This document shows positions 1 to 8,846 of a DNA stretch of 64,000 bases, in pieces. The stretch's first letter is position 1. Each line of letters opens with the position of its first letter. The notes under the pieces were generated by a model, which had not been told where the DNA came from, ran no database searches, and saw only the letters and a list, made by a program, of their open reading frames with translations. The translations under genes were made by a program, and so were the position numbers. The stretch is from Chryseolinea soli (GTDB lineage: Bacteria > Bacteroidota > Bacteroidia > Cytophagales > Cyclobacteriaceae). The stretch covers positions 7,068,001 to 7,132,000 of the forward strand of contig NZ_CP032382.1 of assembly GCF_003589925.1 (NCBI RefSeq), given 5' to 3'.

Positions 1-149
1 ATGAGCACGTTGTTGTTCTTTCCCAAATGTACTTCAAGGTATTCTTTTTTATCGTCTACGTCCAGATGAAGAACGTTGCCGTAAAAATTTTTCGCTTTCC
101 CCAAGTCGTCAGTGGAGAAACTGCTGAAGGCTTTAGTGATCTTTAGCAT
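1..149 (-). CDS. VOC (glyoxalase/bleomycin-resistance) family protein, N-terminal part
   Basis: Only the first 49 codons lie in the window; the gene runs off the left edge. The start MLKITKAFSSFSTDDLGKAK followed by an NFYGNVLHLDV segment is the typical first beta-strand and 'AxxFYxxvLGL' helix of VOC-superfamily proteins. The start codon is the ATG read from 149 downwards. Substrate and function cannot be told from this fragment. No neighbour helps, because the next rightward item is a pseudogene. Confidence 0.7.
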   Translation of the reverse strand, partial: MLKITKAFSSFSTDDLGKAKNFYGNVLHLDVDDKKEYLEVHLGKNNNVL

Positions 150-383
150 GGCTGTTTTGTTTTGGTGAATATTCGTTTTCAGGGAAGTATTCATTTTTCC
201 CAGCCTATAAAACACTCCCGGCGGGCCATTGTTTTTTTTGCCGCACCACCTTTGGGGGATTTTGCTCCGGAACATTTCTTTGTCGGGATCGGCCCGCCAA
301 ATGTCGCAATACGATCATTCACATCGTGAACGCCCGCTATGTTTACATCATGAATGTACGCTATACCCGAACCAATAAAAAGT

Positions 384-620
384 CATGAAACAAAAAGAAA
401 CCTCAAGCGGGCAAACGGACCCTGGACACTACGATGTCGCTGGACGGCTACGCGGCCGATCCCGATATCAGCACTACCCAACCGATGGGCGAAGGTGGTG
501 AACGGCTGCACCGTTGGATCTCTGACAAAGAGGACCGAAACCGATGACGCTTCGCTGGCCGAGACGGTCGACACGTCCGGCGCGTTCATCGTGGGGTGGA
601 AGAACGTGTTTCGGGCCATC
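384..620 (+). pseudogene. Decayed dihydrofolate reductase/RibD C-terminal-like gene
   Basis: Reading across frames gives a recognisable N-terminus of the bacterial 'dihydrofolate reductase family' (RibD_C fold): LDTTMSLDGYAADPD, then MGEGGERLHRWIS, then after a shift of frame DDASLAETVDTSGAFIVGW. Family members have T-x-SLDG near the start, GGERLHxW next and a GAxxxGRxxF segment after it. The segments lie in different frames: the TMSLDG frame stops near 549 and the SGAFIVG part is read in the frame running from 354 to 659. The C-terminal half is absent. This is best explained as a frameshifted, truncated remnant rather than a working gene. Confidence 0.55.
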
Positions 621-1034
621 GACGTGGAATGGATATCCCGGTTCAATGTCATTAAATAACAACCCGGTGCAGGCTTGGGATGGTCTGAAAAATAAATTCC
701 CCCTTCGTTGTCGATAAAAGATAAAGACAAGGTGGTCGAATTTATTTTCCACAACCCTGATCTTTTCAACGGCCAGGGCATACCCGGAATCGGCTATCTG
801 CGCCGCTTAACAAAAAATAAATACAAACGCACACGGGATTTCTAAAGATGCGAATAGTTATCTTAGGTAAAGTTAACCCCCTCTTCTATGAAATCCCCCA
901 ACACCGTAACAAGCATGCTGCTCCGGCGTGCCACATCAAGTTTTCCATTATGTTTCCGCCCCGATCTTCCATTCTGAAACAATCAGATCACGCTTTCAAG
1001 TTTGTCTTAATTCATAAATAAAAAACCCCTCGCC
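621..1034. other. Non-coding stretch with a possible short gene remnant
   Basis: No convincing gene. On the plus strand a start-less open stretch, about 712-845, reads DKDKVVEFIFHNPDLFNGQG and onwards to a stop; it could be the tail of another decayed gene, but I cannot name the family. The rest, up to the lipoprotein start at 1035, is AT-rich and presumably carries that gene's promoter, though no clear -33/-7 pair was found. Confidence 0.3.
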
Positions 1035-1907
1035 ATGAAAAATCTAAACGCCCTCACGAGTGTGCTGGTCTTGGTATGCTTCGTATGTTTATCGTCTTGT
1101 TTCGGTCCCGGTCCTTCGCCACAAAAGCTTCGTATCAAAACGTTTGAATGGGAAAACATTCTTTACCGAGCCGAGTATGATGCTTACGGTACGTTGACCA
1201 AATTGAACGGCACCGACCGTGACATTATCTTTTTATATGATGAGAACCAGAAGCTTTCTCAGATCGATATCAAGCTCGATGGTCAGCCTGCGCCAAACAT
1301 ACGCTTCACGTTCGTACAAGGTCCCTTGGGAATTACGGAAGTCAGCACCGCGAATACGGATTACTATGGAATCGATCAGCCGCACGGCCATGTCACCATT
1401 CACTACCTCTCGCCCACCAAACTGTCGGGGGTCGTCGAACAGGAACTCAACGTCGATGAAGACGGCAACACCACCGTAGGCTTCGAGCTCGACCGCAGGT
1501 TTGTCTACAGCGGCAACAACATTGCGCGGGTCTACTGCGTACCGATCTTTACAGAATTCACCGGTTCAGCCTATGATCACAAATCGAATCCGTTTATGAT
1601 GCTGGCGGACGCCGTGAACAACCCCGCGTTTTTTCCGATCGGATCGGTCAATTTCCCGGTGGGCTCATACAACATTCCTTTGATCAGCGTGTATTCAGAG
1701 AACAATCCGATTAAAGGTGTATATCAAATTGAAGGTGCTCCGATCACAGCAACCACCCATGAGTTCAACTATACCTATGACGGCAACCTCGTGAAAAAGA
1801 TCGTCTGGAATGCCACCTACCTGGGCGACCCCACACAAACCCGCGTATTCAAATTTGAATATGAATGGGCGCGTTGCCGGCCGCACGAGCACCATGGCCA
1901 TGAATAG
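1035..1907 (+). CDS. Putative secreted lipoprotein of unknown function
   Basis: A 290-residue protein with a lipoprotein signal: basic N-terminus (MKNLN), a hydrophobic stretch and a lipobox-like LSSC at residues 19-22, so it is probably anchored in the outer membrane or periplasm. The remainder is rich in beta-type sequence with alternating aromatic and polar residues, including an FxYxYDGNLVKK segment near residue 247, reminiscent of YD-type or DUF4595-like beta proteins of Bacteroidota. That link is only a resemblance. It ends in a His-rich tail (RPHEHHGHE). It stands alone: upstream is a pseudogene region and downstream a bidirectional terminator facing the PBP gene. Function unknown. Confidence 0.75.
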   Translation: MKNLNALTSVLVLVCFVCLSSCFGPGPSPQKLRIKTFEWENILYRAEYDAYGTLTKLNGTDRDIIFLYDENQKLSQIDIKLDGQPAPNIRFTFVQGPLGITEVSTANTDYYGIDQPHGHVTIHYLSPTKLSGVVEQELNVDEDGNTTVGFELDRRFVYSGNNIARVYCVPIFTEFTGSAYDHKSNPFMMLADAVNNPAFFPIGSVNFPVGSYNIPLISVYSENNPIKGVYQIEGAPITATTHEFNYTYDGNLVKKIVWNATYLGDPTQTRVFKFEYEWARCRPHEHHGHE

Positions 1908-1930
1908 TTCATCGCTTACAAGATGTTAAA

Positions 1931-1970
1931 AAGAAACAGGCGCCGGGATTGTTCTTGGCGCCTGTTTCTT
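1931..1970. terminator. Bidirectional intrinsic terminator
   Basis: A perfect 14-bp inverted repeat (aagaaacaggcgcc at 1931-1944 and its complement at 1957-1970) with a 12-nt loop lies between two convergent genes. A-rich sequence on the left and T-rich sequence on the right give a U-tract in both directions, so it can end both the lipoprotein and the PBP transcripts. Confidence 0.85.
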
Positions 1971-2001
1971 TTATTCGTTATGATGGGTCGGTTTAGGACG
2001 G

Positions 2002-4314
2002 TCATTGATTGGGATCAAAATCCTTTCCGTCATCCGTTGAATCGGCCGGCATATCGCTGTAGCGCGAGGGGTCCAGCGTCATGTCGAGCGGCGTGGAGGG
2101 ACGTTTGAACTGGCCCTTCTTATATTCAAGTGAGCGGTCGGCATAGACCTTTTGCATATACCGGTCCCAAATGGGACGGGCCGTAGCGCCACCTTGACCC
2201 AGGCTCCAGGTTTTGTAGTGGATGCTGCGTTCGTCGCCCCCTACCCAGGCGCCCGACACGAGGTTGCACGTGATGCCCATAAACCAGCCATCGCTGGCGT
2301 TGCTGGTGGTGCCCGTCTTGCCGCCCACTTCATTGTCGCCTTTGACTTCCTCGCTCAAAAAATGTGAACCGCCGGTTTTCTCCTCCACGACTCCCCTCAG
2401 CATGTACACCATCTTATAGGCCGTATGCTCACTCATGGCCTCTCCGTGGATCTTGGGCGAAAAGCTTGCCACGACGTTGCCATTTTTATCTTCTATACGC
2501 GTAATGTAAAAGGGCTCGGTGTGAATGCCCAGGTTCACGAATGTGCTGTATCCTCCCACTAGTTCATAAAGTGAAACATCGCTGACACCCAGGCATAGCG
2601 TTGGAACGGGATCGAGGGGACTTGTGATTCCGGCGCGCTTCGCAAAATTCACCACGTTGTCGATGCCCACCCGCTGCAATAGTTGGGCGGTGATGGTATT
2701 CTTCGATTGGGCCAACGCTTCCCGCAACGTGAGCCACTCTCCTGTTCCATATTTGCCATCGGAGTTTGCCGGACGCCACGTTGCGCCACCGGCTACCGTG
2801 AAGGTGGGAGAAATGTCCTGAAACTTTTGATTGGGGTTGTAACCTTGCTCCATGGCCGTGCCATACACAAAAGGCTTGAAGGTCGATCCCGGCTGACGTG
2901 TGCCCTGCTTCACGTGGTCGTACTTAAAATACTTGTGACTGATGCCACCTACCCAGGCCTTCACCGCTCCCGTGTGCGGGTCCATCGACATGAAACCTGT
3001 GTTTAAAAAGCGCTTGTAGTAGCGAAGCGAATCCATGGAGCTGAACACCGTGTCGCGCTCGCCATTCCAGGTGAAGACGGTCATTCGCTTTTTGAGGTTC
3101 AGCATGATCTTTACTGAATCGCCACGCTCTCCGTATTTGCGAATGAGGTAGCGATAATAATCCGTTTGCTTGATCCGCGATTCGAGAAAGCCGGGGATCT
3201 CGCGCTTGTTGTCGTCGATCCAGGGATTTTGTCCTTTCCAATGATCGTTGAATTTCCTTTGCTGGATCTTCATTTGTTCCGCCACCGCTTCTTCGGCATA
3301 GCGTTGCATGCGACTGTCGATGGTGGTGTAGATCTTCAACCCGGATTCCCACAGATTGTAGCCATTCTCCTTACACCATTTGGCAAGCTCCGGGGTGATT
3401 ACGGTCCTGAAGTAGGTTGCCAATCCCTTGTTTTGGTTTTGCACGGAGAATTTCATGTCTATAGGAAGGGCTTTCACGGAATCATACTTTGCCCGCGACA
3501 GGTAACCATCCTTGAACAATTTATATAGCACCGTATTGCGTTTGTTCAAGGAGGCTTCAGGGTGATCTTTCGGATTATAGAGCGATGGTGATTGCAACAT
3601 CCCCACCAATACCGCTGACTCCTGTACGTTAAGTTTGTCGGGTTGCTTATTGAAATAGGTCTCGGCAGCGACCTTTATACCAAAAGCATTGTTATTAAAA
3701 TTACAGGTATTGAGATACATCGCCAGGATCTCATCCTTCGTAAAGTGCCGCTCCAGGTAAACAGAGATGATCCATTCTTTTGACTTCCGGATGAGCCTCT
3801 GTGGAATTCTTCCCAGCTTCGCTAGAGGTCCATCGAGTTCCGGATTTAGCGTGAAAAGATTCTTGGCCAATTGCTGCGTCAGCGTACTGCCCCCTCCGAT
3901 CTCGGACGACCGAAAGGTGAGCGCTCCAATCACCGCGCGGATCAACGCCTTCGCATCCAGGCCGGAGTGTTCCTTGAAACGAATGTCTTCCGAGGTGACC
4001 AGCGTCTTCACCAACACCGGCGACAGTTTATTGAAAGGGACCTGGCTTCGATTGTAGCTGAAGTACCGACCTAAGGAAACCCCATCGGCCGAGATCACAT
4101 CCGACGACAAGTCGTTCTCCGGATTTTCGATGGACTTCAGGCTGGGCATCCCGCCATACAGCCCGAGGAAGTCGTACTTGACAGAAACAATGTAAAGGGG
4201 GCAACCTACCGTGATCAAGAAAAAGAATATCCAGATCGCTTTGACGGCGCGGCGAAACCAAGGGCTGCGGTGCTGAAGCAGTTCCTTGATCTTTGCGGGT
4301 TTTCTAACGGCCAT
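2002..4314 (-). CDS. Class A penicillin-binding protein (bifunctional PG synthase)
   Basis: A 770-residue PBP1A-type enzyme that polymerises lipid II and cross-links peptidoglycan on the outer face of the inner membrane. One N-terminal transmembrane helix at about 20-45 is followed by a GT51 transglycosylase domain with EDIRF at 109-113 (catalytic Glu) and GGGSTLTQQLAKN at 140-152. The transpeptidase domain has STFK at about 477 (nucleophile Ser), SKN at about 537 and KTGTT at about 666. The reading frame extends back to a TTG at 4353, but that TTG lies inside the intergenic repeat at 4343-4363, so I place the start at the ATG ending at 4314. It follows the PepSY gene on the same strand but is unrelated in function. 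Confidence 0.93.
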   Translation of the reverse strand: MAVRKPAKIKELLQHRSPWFRRAVKAIWIFFFLITVGCPLYIVSVKYDFLGLYGGMPSLKSIENPENDLSSDVISADGVSLGRYFSYNRSQVPFNKLSPVLVKTLVTSEDIRFKEHSGLDAKALIRAVIGALTFRSSEIGGGSTLTQQLAKNLFTLNPELDGPLAKLGRIPQRLIRKSKEWIISVYLERHFTKDEILAMYLNTCNFNNNAFGIKVAAETYFNKQPDKLNVQESAVLVGMLQSPSLYNPKDHPEASLNKRNTVLYKLFKDGYLSRAKYDSVKALPIDMKFSVQNQNKGLATYFRTVITPELAKWCKENGYNLWESGLKIYTTIDSRMQRYAEEAVAEQMKIQQRKFNDHWKGQNPWIDDNKREIPGFLESRIKQTDYYRYLIRKYGERGDSVKIMLNLKKRMTVFTWNGERDTVFSSMDSLRYYKRFLNTGFMSMDPHTGAVKAWVGGISHKYFKYDHVKQGTRQPGSTFKPFVYGTAMEQGYNPNQKFQDISPTFTVAGGATWRPANSDGKYGTGEWLTLREALAQSKNTITAQLLQRVGIDNVVNFAKRAGITSPLDPVPTLCLGVSDVSLYELVGGYSTFVNLGIHTEPFYITRIEDKNGNVVASFSPKIHGEAMSEHTAYKMVYMLRGVVEEKTGGSHFLSEEVKGDNEVGGKTGTTSNASDGWFMGITCNLVSGAWVGGDERSIHYKTWSLGQGGATARPIWDRYMQKVYADRSLEYKKGQFKRPSTPLDMTLDPSRYSDMPADSTDDGKDFDPNQ

Positions 4315-4342
4315 TCGGAATGAATTTGCCGTAAGTAAAGAT

Positions 4343-4363
4343 TTTAACCGCAAAGGCGCAAAG
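4343..4363. repeat. Intergenic repeat unit, half of the 13.7-kb palindrome
   Basis: A 21-bp sequence containing aaccgcaaaggcgcaaag, identical to the left arm of the palindrome at 13715-13853. Here only one arm is present, between the PepSY stop and the PBP start. Three copies of this core within 10 kb mark it as a dispersed repeat family. Confidence 0.7.
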
Positions 4364-4383
4364 CCGCGACGAAGGTCCGATGT

Positions 4384-5598
4384 CTATTCCGCAGGTATTT
4401 TCGGGAGGGCGCTGCGATTGGCCGTTTTTATGCGGCGGGAAGCGGCTTGACGCGGGGACTGTTTTGCCTCCCGGCGATCCTTTTTTCTCCTCCCCCACCA
4501 AATGCAAAAGCCCGTGATGGGCAGCGACGCACAAAGCAGGCCGGCACAAAACGCGAGTATCTTGCCGGGCAGGCCGATGATAGCACCTGTGTGAATGTCA
4601 TAGTTCATGCGTAGCAGTTTGTCGGCCGCGTTGGCTTCGGCAAGCTTGCCATAGACGTGATCAACTTCCAATTCTTCCAGCGTGTAGGGATCGAAGTAAC
4701 GATAGTCCGTCTTCCAATAGGTTTCGTTGTCAAAATTGACCGTCACGACGATGGGCGATGCCTTGGTTTCGGGCACATGCACCTCCATGACCTGTGCGCC
4801 GGGATTCTCGGCTTTCATTTTCATCCAGATCCGATCGCTGGCGGGCAGACCGGCCTGCGCGACGGCCGTAGAATCGACCATAGGTTCGGCATAGAACAGG
4901 GATTTCGTTCCTCCCGCCAAGGCATGTGCGCCCTTAGCAAACCATTGAAAGCCCCACACCAAACCCGTCAACGCCAAAATGATCGCTACCCACGATGCAT
5001 AAAAGCCCAGCACATTGTGAAGATCATAGTTCTTCCGTCGCCAGCGGGCACTCCATTGGATGGAGAAGCGTTGCTTCGCGGCCTTGCGATTCTTTGGCCA
5101 CCAAAGCACGATGCCCGTGATGAGCATGACCACAAACACCAGCGTGGAAACGGCCACCACAGGCTGACCAATCGCCGGCGGAAGCCACAGGTAATAATGA
5201 CCATCGAGTACAAAACGGAAAAAGCCGGCGTTCTCGTTGCTCACTTTCAATACTTCACCCGAGTAGGGATCGAGGTACACGAAGTAGTAATATTCCGGGT
5301 CAAGATTATAAAAGATCACCTGCGCCGAACGCCCCGCGACGGAATACAACACGGCGTGGATCTTCTTCCCCGGCAATTCTTTTTCAGCGATCGCTTTCAG
5401 CTGCGATGGCGGCAGCACCGGTTTGTTCTGGGCCACCGTAAATCGGTAAGGCTGCATCGCATTCTGGATCTCGTCCTGGAACGCATACAAGCACCCGGTG
5501 ACCGCAATTATAAAAACCACCAGCCCGGACGTGAGTCCGAGCCAGAGGTGCAGCCAACCAATAATTTTACGAAACCAACTTTTTTTCTTTTCTGCCAT
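4384..5598 (-). CDS. PepSY-associated transmembrane protein (iron-uptake partner)
   Basis: 404 residues with four or five membrane helices: one at about 14-38 containing HLWLGLTSGLVVFIIAVTG, others near 145-170, 195-215 and 345-370. The helix-1 motif, the DLHNVLGFYASW segment near 192 and the DIHTGAIIGLPGK segment near 333 are hallmarks of PepSY_TM proteins, whose membrane histidines are thought to bind haem; several are siderophore-iron reductases. It lies 11 bp downstream of a TonB-dependent siderophore receptor on the same strand, the usual pairing. The likely job is reduction or release of iron at the inner membrane after ferric-siderophore import (inference). The C-terminus is Lys/Arg-rich and probably cytoplasmic. 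Confidence 0.85.
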   Translation of the reverse strand: MAEKKKSWFRKIIGWLHLWLGLTSGLVVFIIAVTGCLYAFQDEIQNAMQPYRFTVAQNKPVLPPSQLKAIAEKELPGKKIHAVLYSVAGRSAQVIFYNLDPEYYYFVYLDPYSGEVLKVSNENAGFFRFVLDGHYYLWLPPAIGQPVVAVSTLVFVVMLITGIVLWWPKNRKAAKQRFSIQWSARWRRKNYDLHNVLGFYASWVAIILALTGLVWGFQWFAKGAHALAGGTKSLFYAEPMVDSTAVAQAGLPASDRIWMKMKAENPGAQVMEVHVPETKASPIVVTVNFDNETYWKTDYRYFDPYTLEELEVDHVYGKLAEANAADKLLRMNYDIHTGAIIGLPGKILAFCAGLLCASLPITGFCIWWGRRKKDRREAKQSPRQAASRRIKTANRSALPKIPAE

Positions 5599-5609
5599 CT
5601 GTGCAAGCG

Positions 5610-8000
5610 TTAAAAGCGATAAGCCACGTTCAACCGGAAGTTGATGGGCGCTTCCGTTTGCCAGTAGAATTCTTTCTTGCCATCAAAATTCAGATCGTAG
5701 GGCGAGCCGCTAAAGAGGTAAGCGTCCAGAATGTTGTTCACATTCAAGCCCACGCTAAAGCTTTCGTTCTGCCACGACACGGCGCCATCCAGGCGGAAGT
5801 AGTTGGGCAGCGATTGGTTTGTGCCGTCGAACACATACCACGACGAGCGCTCGACCTGCCATTGGTAGCCGGCGGAAAAACCGAGGCCTTTCAAGGCACC
5901 GTTGCTAAAGCGGTAGTTCAGCCATGCGTTGGTCACGTGCTTGGACGTGCCGGGCACTTTTGTTCCGATGTTTTGCTCTTGCGTGTCTTTGGTCACTTTC
6001 GAGTCGGTGAGGGCGTAGTTCAACACCAGCTCCAGGTTTCGCACCACTTCGCCGCGCACATCGAATTCGATGCCTTTGGTTTGGGTTTGCCCGATTTGCT
6101 TGGAGTAGACCAACTGACCGGTCGTTGGATCGGGATGGTCCGTATCCAACACCAGCACGTTGTTCTTGGTGATCTGATAGGCGGTGAGGCCGGCATTCCA
6201 TTTGCCATTCATCCAATCGCGTTTCACACCCGCTTCCAGGTTGCTGCCGGTGATGGGATCAAATTTCTTCCCGGCATAGTCGTGACCCGGGTTGGGAAGG
6301 AAGGCTTGGTCATAAACACCATACAGCATGGTGTTGGGCGTCAGGGAAATGCTCACGCCCACGCGGGGGGTGAATTTGTTGTCGTCGGTGCTTTCGGAAT
6401 ACGGGTCGGCGTTCTTGGCATTCGTATAGCGTCCAGCCAAGGTCAGCCGCACTTTGTTTTCCAGGAAGGCCATTTCGTCCTGCACGTAAATGCCGGTGGT
6501 GCTTTGATTGTAGTGCACACCGCGTTCGCGGATCGACTTCGACCGGTCATAGGTCGGCAGCGCCGAGGCGGGCACCAGGCCATATACCGGTTTATAGATG
6601 TTGAACGTATCGCCCCCAAGCGGGCCACCCTGACTCCAATCGGCGTAATAATCTTTATTGCTCAGGTCAATACCGGCCAGGATGCGGTGCGTGATGTTGC
6701 CTGTGCGCTCTTCTCCGTTCACAAAGAACTGACCGATCTTCGAAAGCCCCAGCGCATCCCAGATGGAAGCGCCGCGTTGCATATTGCCTTCCGGTGTGAC
6801 CGAACTGGGCCATAACGATTGGCCTACCTGCTTGTAGTTGTAGTACGCCAGTTGGCCGGTGAAATTCCAACGCTCGTTCAGTTTATGTTGAAAGATGGCC
6901 AGCACATTGCGGTCGTTGATGTTGGTGGGATCCAGGTTGGGTTCGGCTGTTGTAAAGTTGCGGGGAAGGTCGCCATAGCCGTTTGCCGAGAAGGCATAGT
7001 TGGAACCGATCGCACTCATTTGCGAGAACTGATGTGTGTATTCCACGGTGAGCGAAGTATTGTCGTCGAACAAGTACTTGATGACCGGCACGATGGAATA
7101 ACGGTTGTTGGATTCAAAGTCCCGGTGAGAGCCCTTCAACTGGCCCATCACGTTGATGCGGTACAGCAGCTTGCCGTCCTTGGTCAGCTTGCCATCCAGG
7201 TCCAGCGCGGTGCGATAGGTATTGAAGCTCCCAAGGGTGAGCTGTACGCTTCCTTTGTTCACACCCGTAGGCTTCTTGGTCACCACGTTGTAAAAACCAC
7301 TCGGTTCACCCGAAGCCAGCATAAAACCTGCAGGACCTTTCACAAACTCGATGCGTTCTACCATGCTCATGTCCTCGGCCAGCGGGCCCCACGGCATCTG
7401 CACGTTCATGCCGTTGCGGAAAGCCGTTACCTGCGAGCCGCGCATGTTGATGTAGGCATAGTTGTCCCAATGCTCCAGTTTGGTAACGCCGCTCACGTTG
7501 CGGGTCACGCCCTCCAGCATGTCGAATACCTGCTGGTCGTTCAAAAGTTGTTTGCTGATCACCTGGATGTTTTGGGGCGCTTCCAGGATGGGCGTCTTCA
7601 GCCGGAGCGAGGGCGACACGGCATCTTCCTTGTAACCGCGGGTGGAAGTGACCACCACTTCGTTCAGCTCCTTTTCGTTTTCGTGAAGCGTGATCTCAGG
7701 TACCTGGGTTGTTTCATTTGCCTTTACTTCGATCTCGACTTGTTGAGGTTCCAACCCCACAAACGAGATGAGCAACACGTGCGGGCCGGCTTGTACTTTC
7801 CGGATCTCGAACTCGCCTTTGGCGTTGGAGGTGGCGCCTTTGCTAAGGCCTTTCACGGCGATGTTGATGTATTCAGCGGGCTGTCCGTCGGCCGTTTTTA
7901 CGCTGCCGCGGATGTTGCCCGTCTGGGCCCAGGCGCAGGCGATGGTGAGCACGAAAAGCACAACGTGGAGGACACTGTGACGGGGAGTAAAATATTTCAT
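5610..8000 (-). CDS. TonB-dependent siderophore receptor
   Basis: A 796-residue outer-membrane receptor. A signal peptide (to about residue 25, ending CAWAQ) is followed by a carboxypeptidase-regulatory-like beta-sandwich at about 28-105, a plug domain with NEVVVTSTRG and LEAPQNIQVISKQLL typical of the FhuE/FpvA/FoxA class, then a 22-strand barrel ending in a terminal Phe (NVAYRF). The VEFVKGPAGFMLASGEPSGFYNVVTKKP-like region of the plug is characteristic of TonB siderophore receptors. The frame extends to 8048, but the ATG at 7998-8000 is preferred because a -7 promoter element lies at 8034-8041, which would put the transcript start downstream of the longer start. The next gene is a PepSY protein; together they form a siderophore-iron uptake pair. 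Confidence 0.9.
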   Translation of the reverse strand: MKYFTPRHSVLHVVLFVLTIACAWAQTGNIRGSVKTADGQPAEYINIAVKGLSKGATSNAKGEFEIRKVQAGPHVLLISFVGLEPQQVEIEVKANETTQVPEITLHENEKELNEVVVTSTRGYKEDAVSPSLRLKTPILEAPQNIQVISKQLLNDQQVFDMLEGVTRNVSGVTKLEHWDNYAYINMRGSQVTAFRNGMNVQMPWGPLAEDMSMVERIEFVKGPAGFMLASGEPSGFYNVVTKKPTGVNKGSVQLTLGSFNTYRTALDLDGKLTKDGKLLYRINVMGQLKGSHRDFESNNRYSIVPVIKYLFDDNTSLTVEYTHQFSQMSAIGSNYAFSANGYGDLPRNFTTAEPNLDPTNINDRNVLAIFQHKLNERWNFTGQLAYYNYKQVGQSLWPSSVTPEGNMQRGASIWDALGLSKIGQFFVNGEERTGNITHRILAGIDLSNKDYYADWSQGGPLGGDTFNIYKPVYGLVPASALPTYDRSKSIRERGVHYNQSTTGIYVQDEMAFLENKVRLTLAGRYTNAKNADPYSESTDDNKFTPRVGVSISLTPNTMLYGVYDQAFLPNPGHDYAGKKFDPITGSNLEAGVKRDWMNGKWNAGLTAYQITKNNVLVLDTDHPDPTTGQLVYSKQIGQTQTKGIEFDVRGEVVRNLELVLNYALTDSKVTKDTQEQNIGTKVPGTSKHVTNAWLNYRFSNGALKGLGFSAGYQWQVERSSWYVFDGTNQSLPNYFRLDGAVSWQNESFSVGLNVNNILDAYLFSGSPYDLNFDGKKEFYWQTEAPINFRLNVAYRF

Positions 8001-8033
8001 TTGACGTTGTTTAGTAGGAGATAAAATCAGGTA

Positions 8034-8065
8034 CAAAAGTAGATTCAATACCCTACCGGAATCAA
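8034..8065 (-). promoter_or_regulatory. Promoter of the siderophore receptor gene
   Basis: On the minus strand TACTTTTG (8034-8041) matches the Bacteroidota -7 consensus TAnnTTTG exactly, with a TTG (8063-8065) 21 bp upstream as the -33 element. Predicted transcription start is near 8027, about 25 nt before the ATG. No Fur-type operator was identified by eye. Confidence 0.5.
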
Positions 8066-8191
8066 TCGCCTGAAGGAGTGGATTTCATATACCCTGTGCG
8101 AGGTAGTGCCCGGCGCTACAGAAAAAACAGAGACAAGGCGAATCGGTTCGCGTGGTCACGGCGCGGTTGTAATCGAAAGAAATTAAAAAAT

Positions 8192-8845
8192 TTACTTGGG
8201 TCTGATCAGCCCAAAGTCCATCGCATAAATGACAAACTCGGTGGGCGATTTGATGTTGAGCTTGCGGATGATGCTCTTACGATGTGTATGGACCGTGTGG
8301 GGGCTCAGGTGGAGGGAATCGGCGATCTGTTGTGTCGATTGGCCGGCAGCCAGCAAGGAAAGGATCTCCGTCTCACGCGTGGTCAGCAGCGACGGGTCGG
8401 CCGCGGGCGCTTCGGGAGAAAAATGTTTCTCCATGATGATGTCCAGGATCTTGTGGCAAAAAAACTTCTCGCCCTTCGACGTCGACTGCACGGCCATGAT
8501 CACTTCCTCGCGCGAACATTCCTTGGTGAGGTAGCCGGTCACTCCCAACTGCAACACCTCCAAAATAGAACTCTTCGAATCGTCGGACGACACCACCAGG
8601 ATGTGTGGGTTGGACGCTGAGCGTGCCACATCCTGCAGGTCTTCGATGGTGACGTAGCCTGGCAGGTTATAGTCGGCAATCAGTAAATTCGGTTGATGGG
8701 TCTCGACGAGGGATAACAATTCCTCGCGGTGGGGTACTTGTCCTACAATTTCCAATTCCTCGCGGTCGGACAACAAATGGACTAGCCCTGCCGCGGTGAG
8801 CGCCTGGTTATCGGCCAACAGGATCTTGTATGGGGCATGCCTCAC
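8192..8845 (-). CDS. LuxR/NarL-family response regulator
   Basis: 217 residues: a receiver domain (1-120) with acidic pocket residues at 11-12, phospho-acceptor Asp58 in LLIADYN and Lys108 in GYLTKE, followed by a LuxR-type HTH at about 150-212 (TTRETEILSLLAAGQSTQQI and SPHTVHTHRKSI). It is therefore a DNA-binding two-component regulator. No histidine kinase is adjacent, so it is an orphan in this window. It lies 1 bp downstream of the di-haem oxidoreductase at the end of the iron-related run and is probably co-transcribed with it, which suggests a role in controlling that operon or responding to iron or redox state (inference). Confidence 0.88.
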   Translation of the reverse strand: MRHAPYKILLADNQALTAAGLVHLLSDREELEIVGQVPHREELLSLVETHQPNLLIADYNLPGYVTIEDLQDVARSASNPHILVVSSDDSKSSILEVLQLGVTGYLTKECSREEVIMAVQSTSKGEKFFCHKILDIIMEKHFSPEAPAADPSLLTTRETEILSLLAAGQSTQQIADSLHLSPHTVHTHRKSIIRKLNIKSPTEFVIYAMDFGLIRPK

Positions 8846-8846
8846 C

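Noticed and set aside
383..781. Open frame on the minus strand over the DHFR-like pseudogene
   Set aside because: It mirrors the decayed plus-strand gene; no domain signature is visible in its translation.
4657..5613. Long plus-strand open frame opposite the PepSY gene
   Set aside because: Antisense shadow; translation is His/Arg-rich with no domain, while the minus strand gives a clear PepSY protein.
5601..8024. Long plus-strand open frames opposite the siderophore receptor
   Set aside because: Antisense shadows caused by codon bias of the receptor gene.
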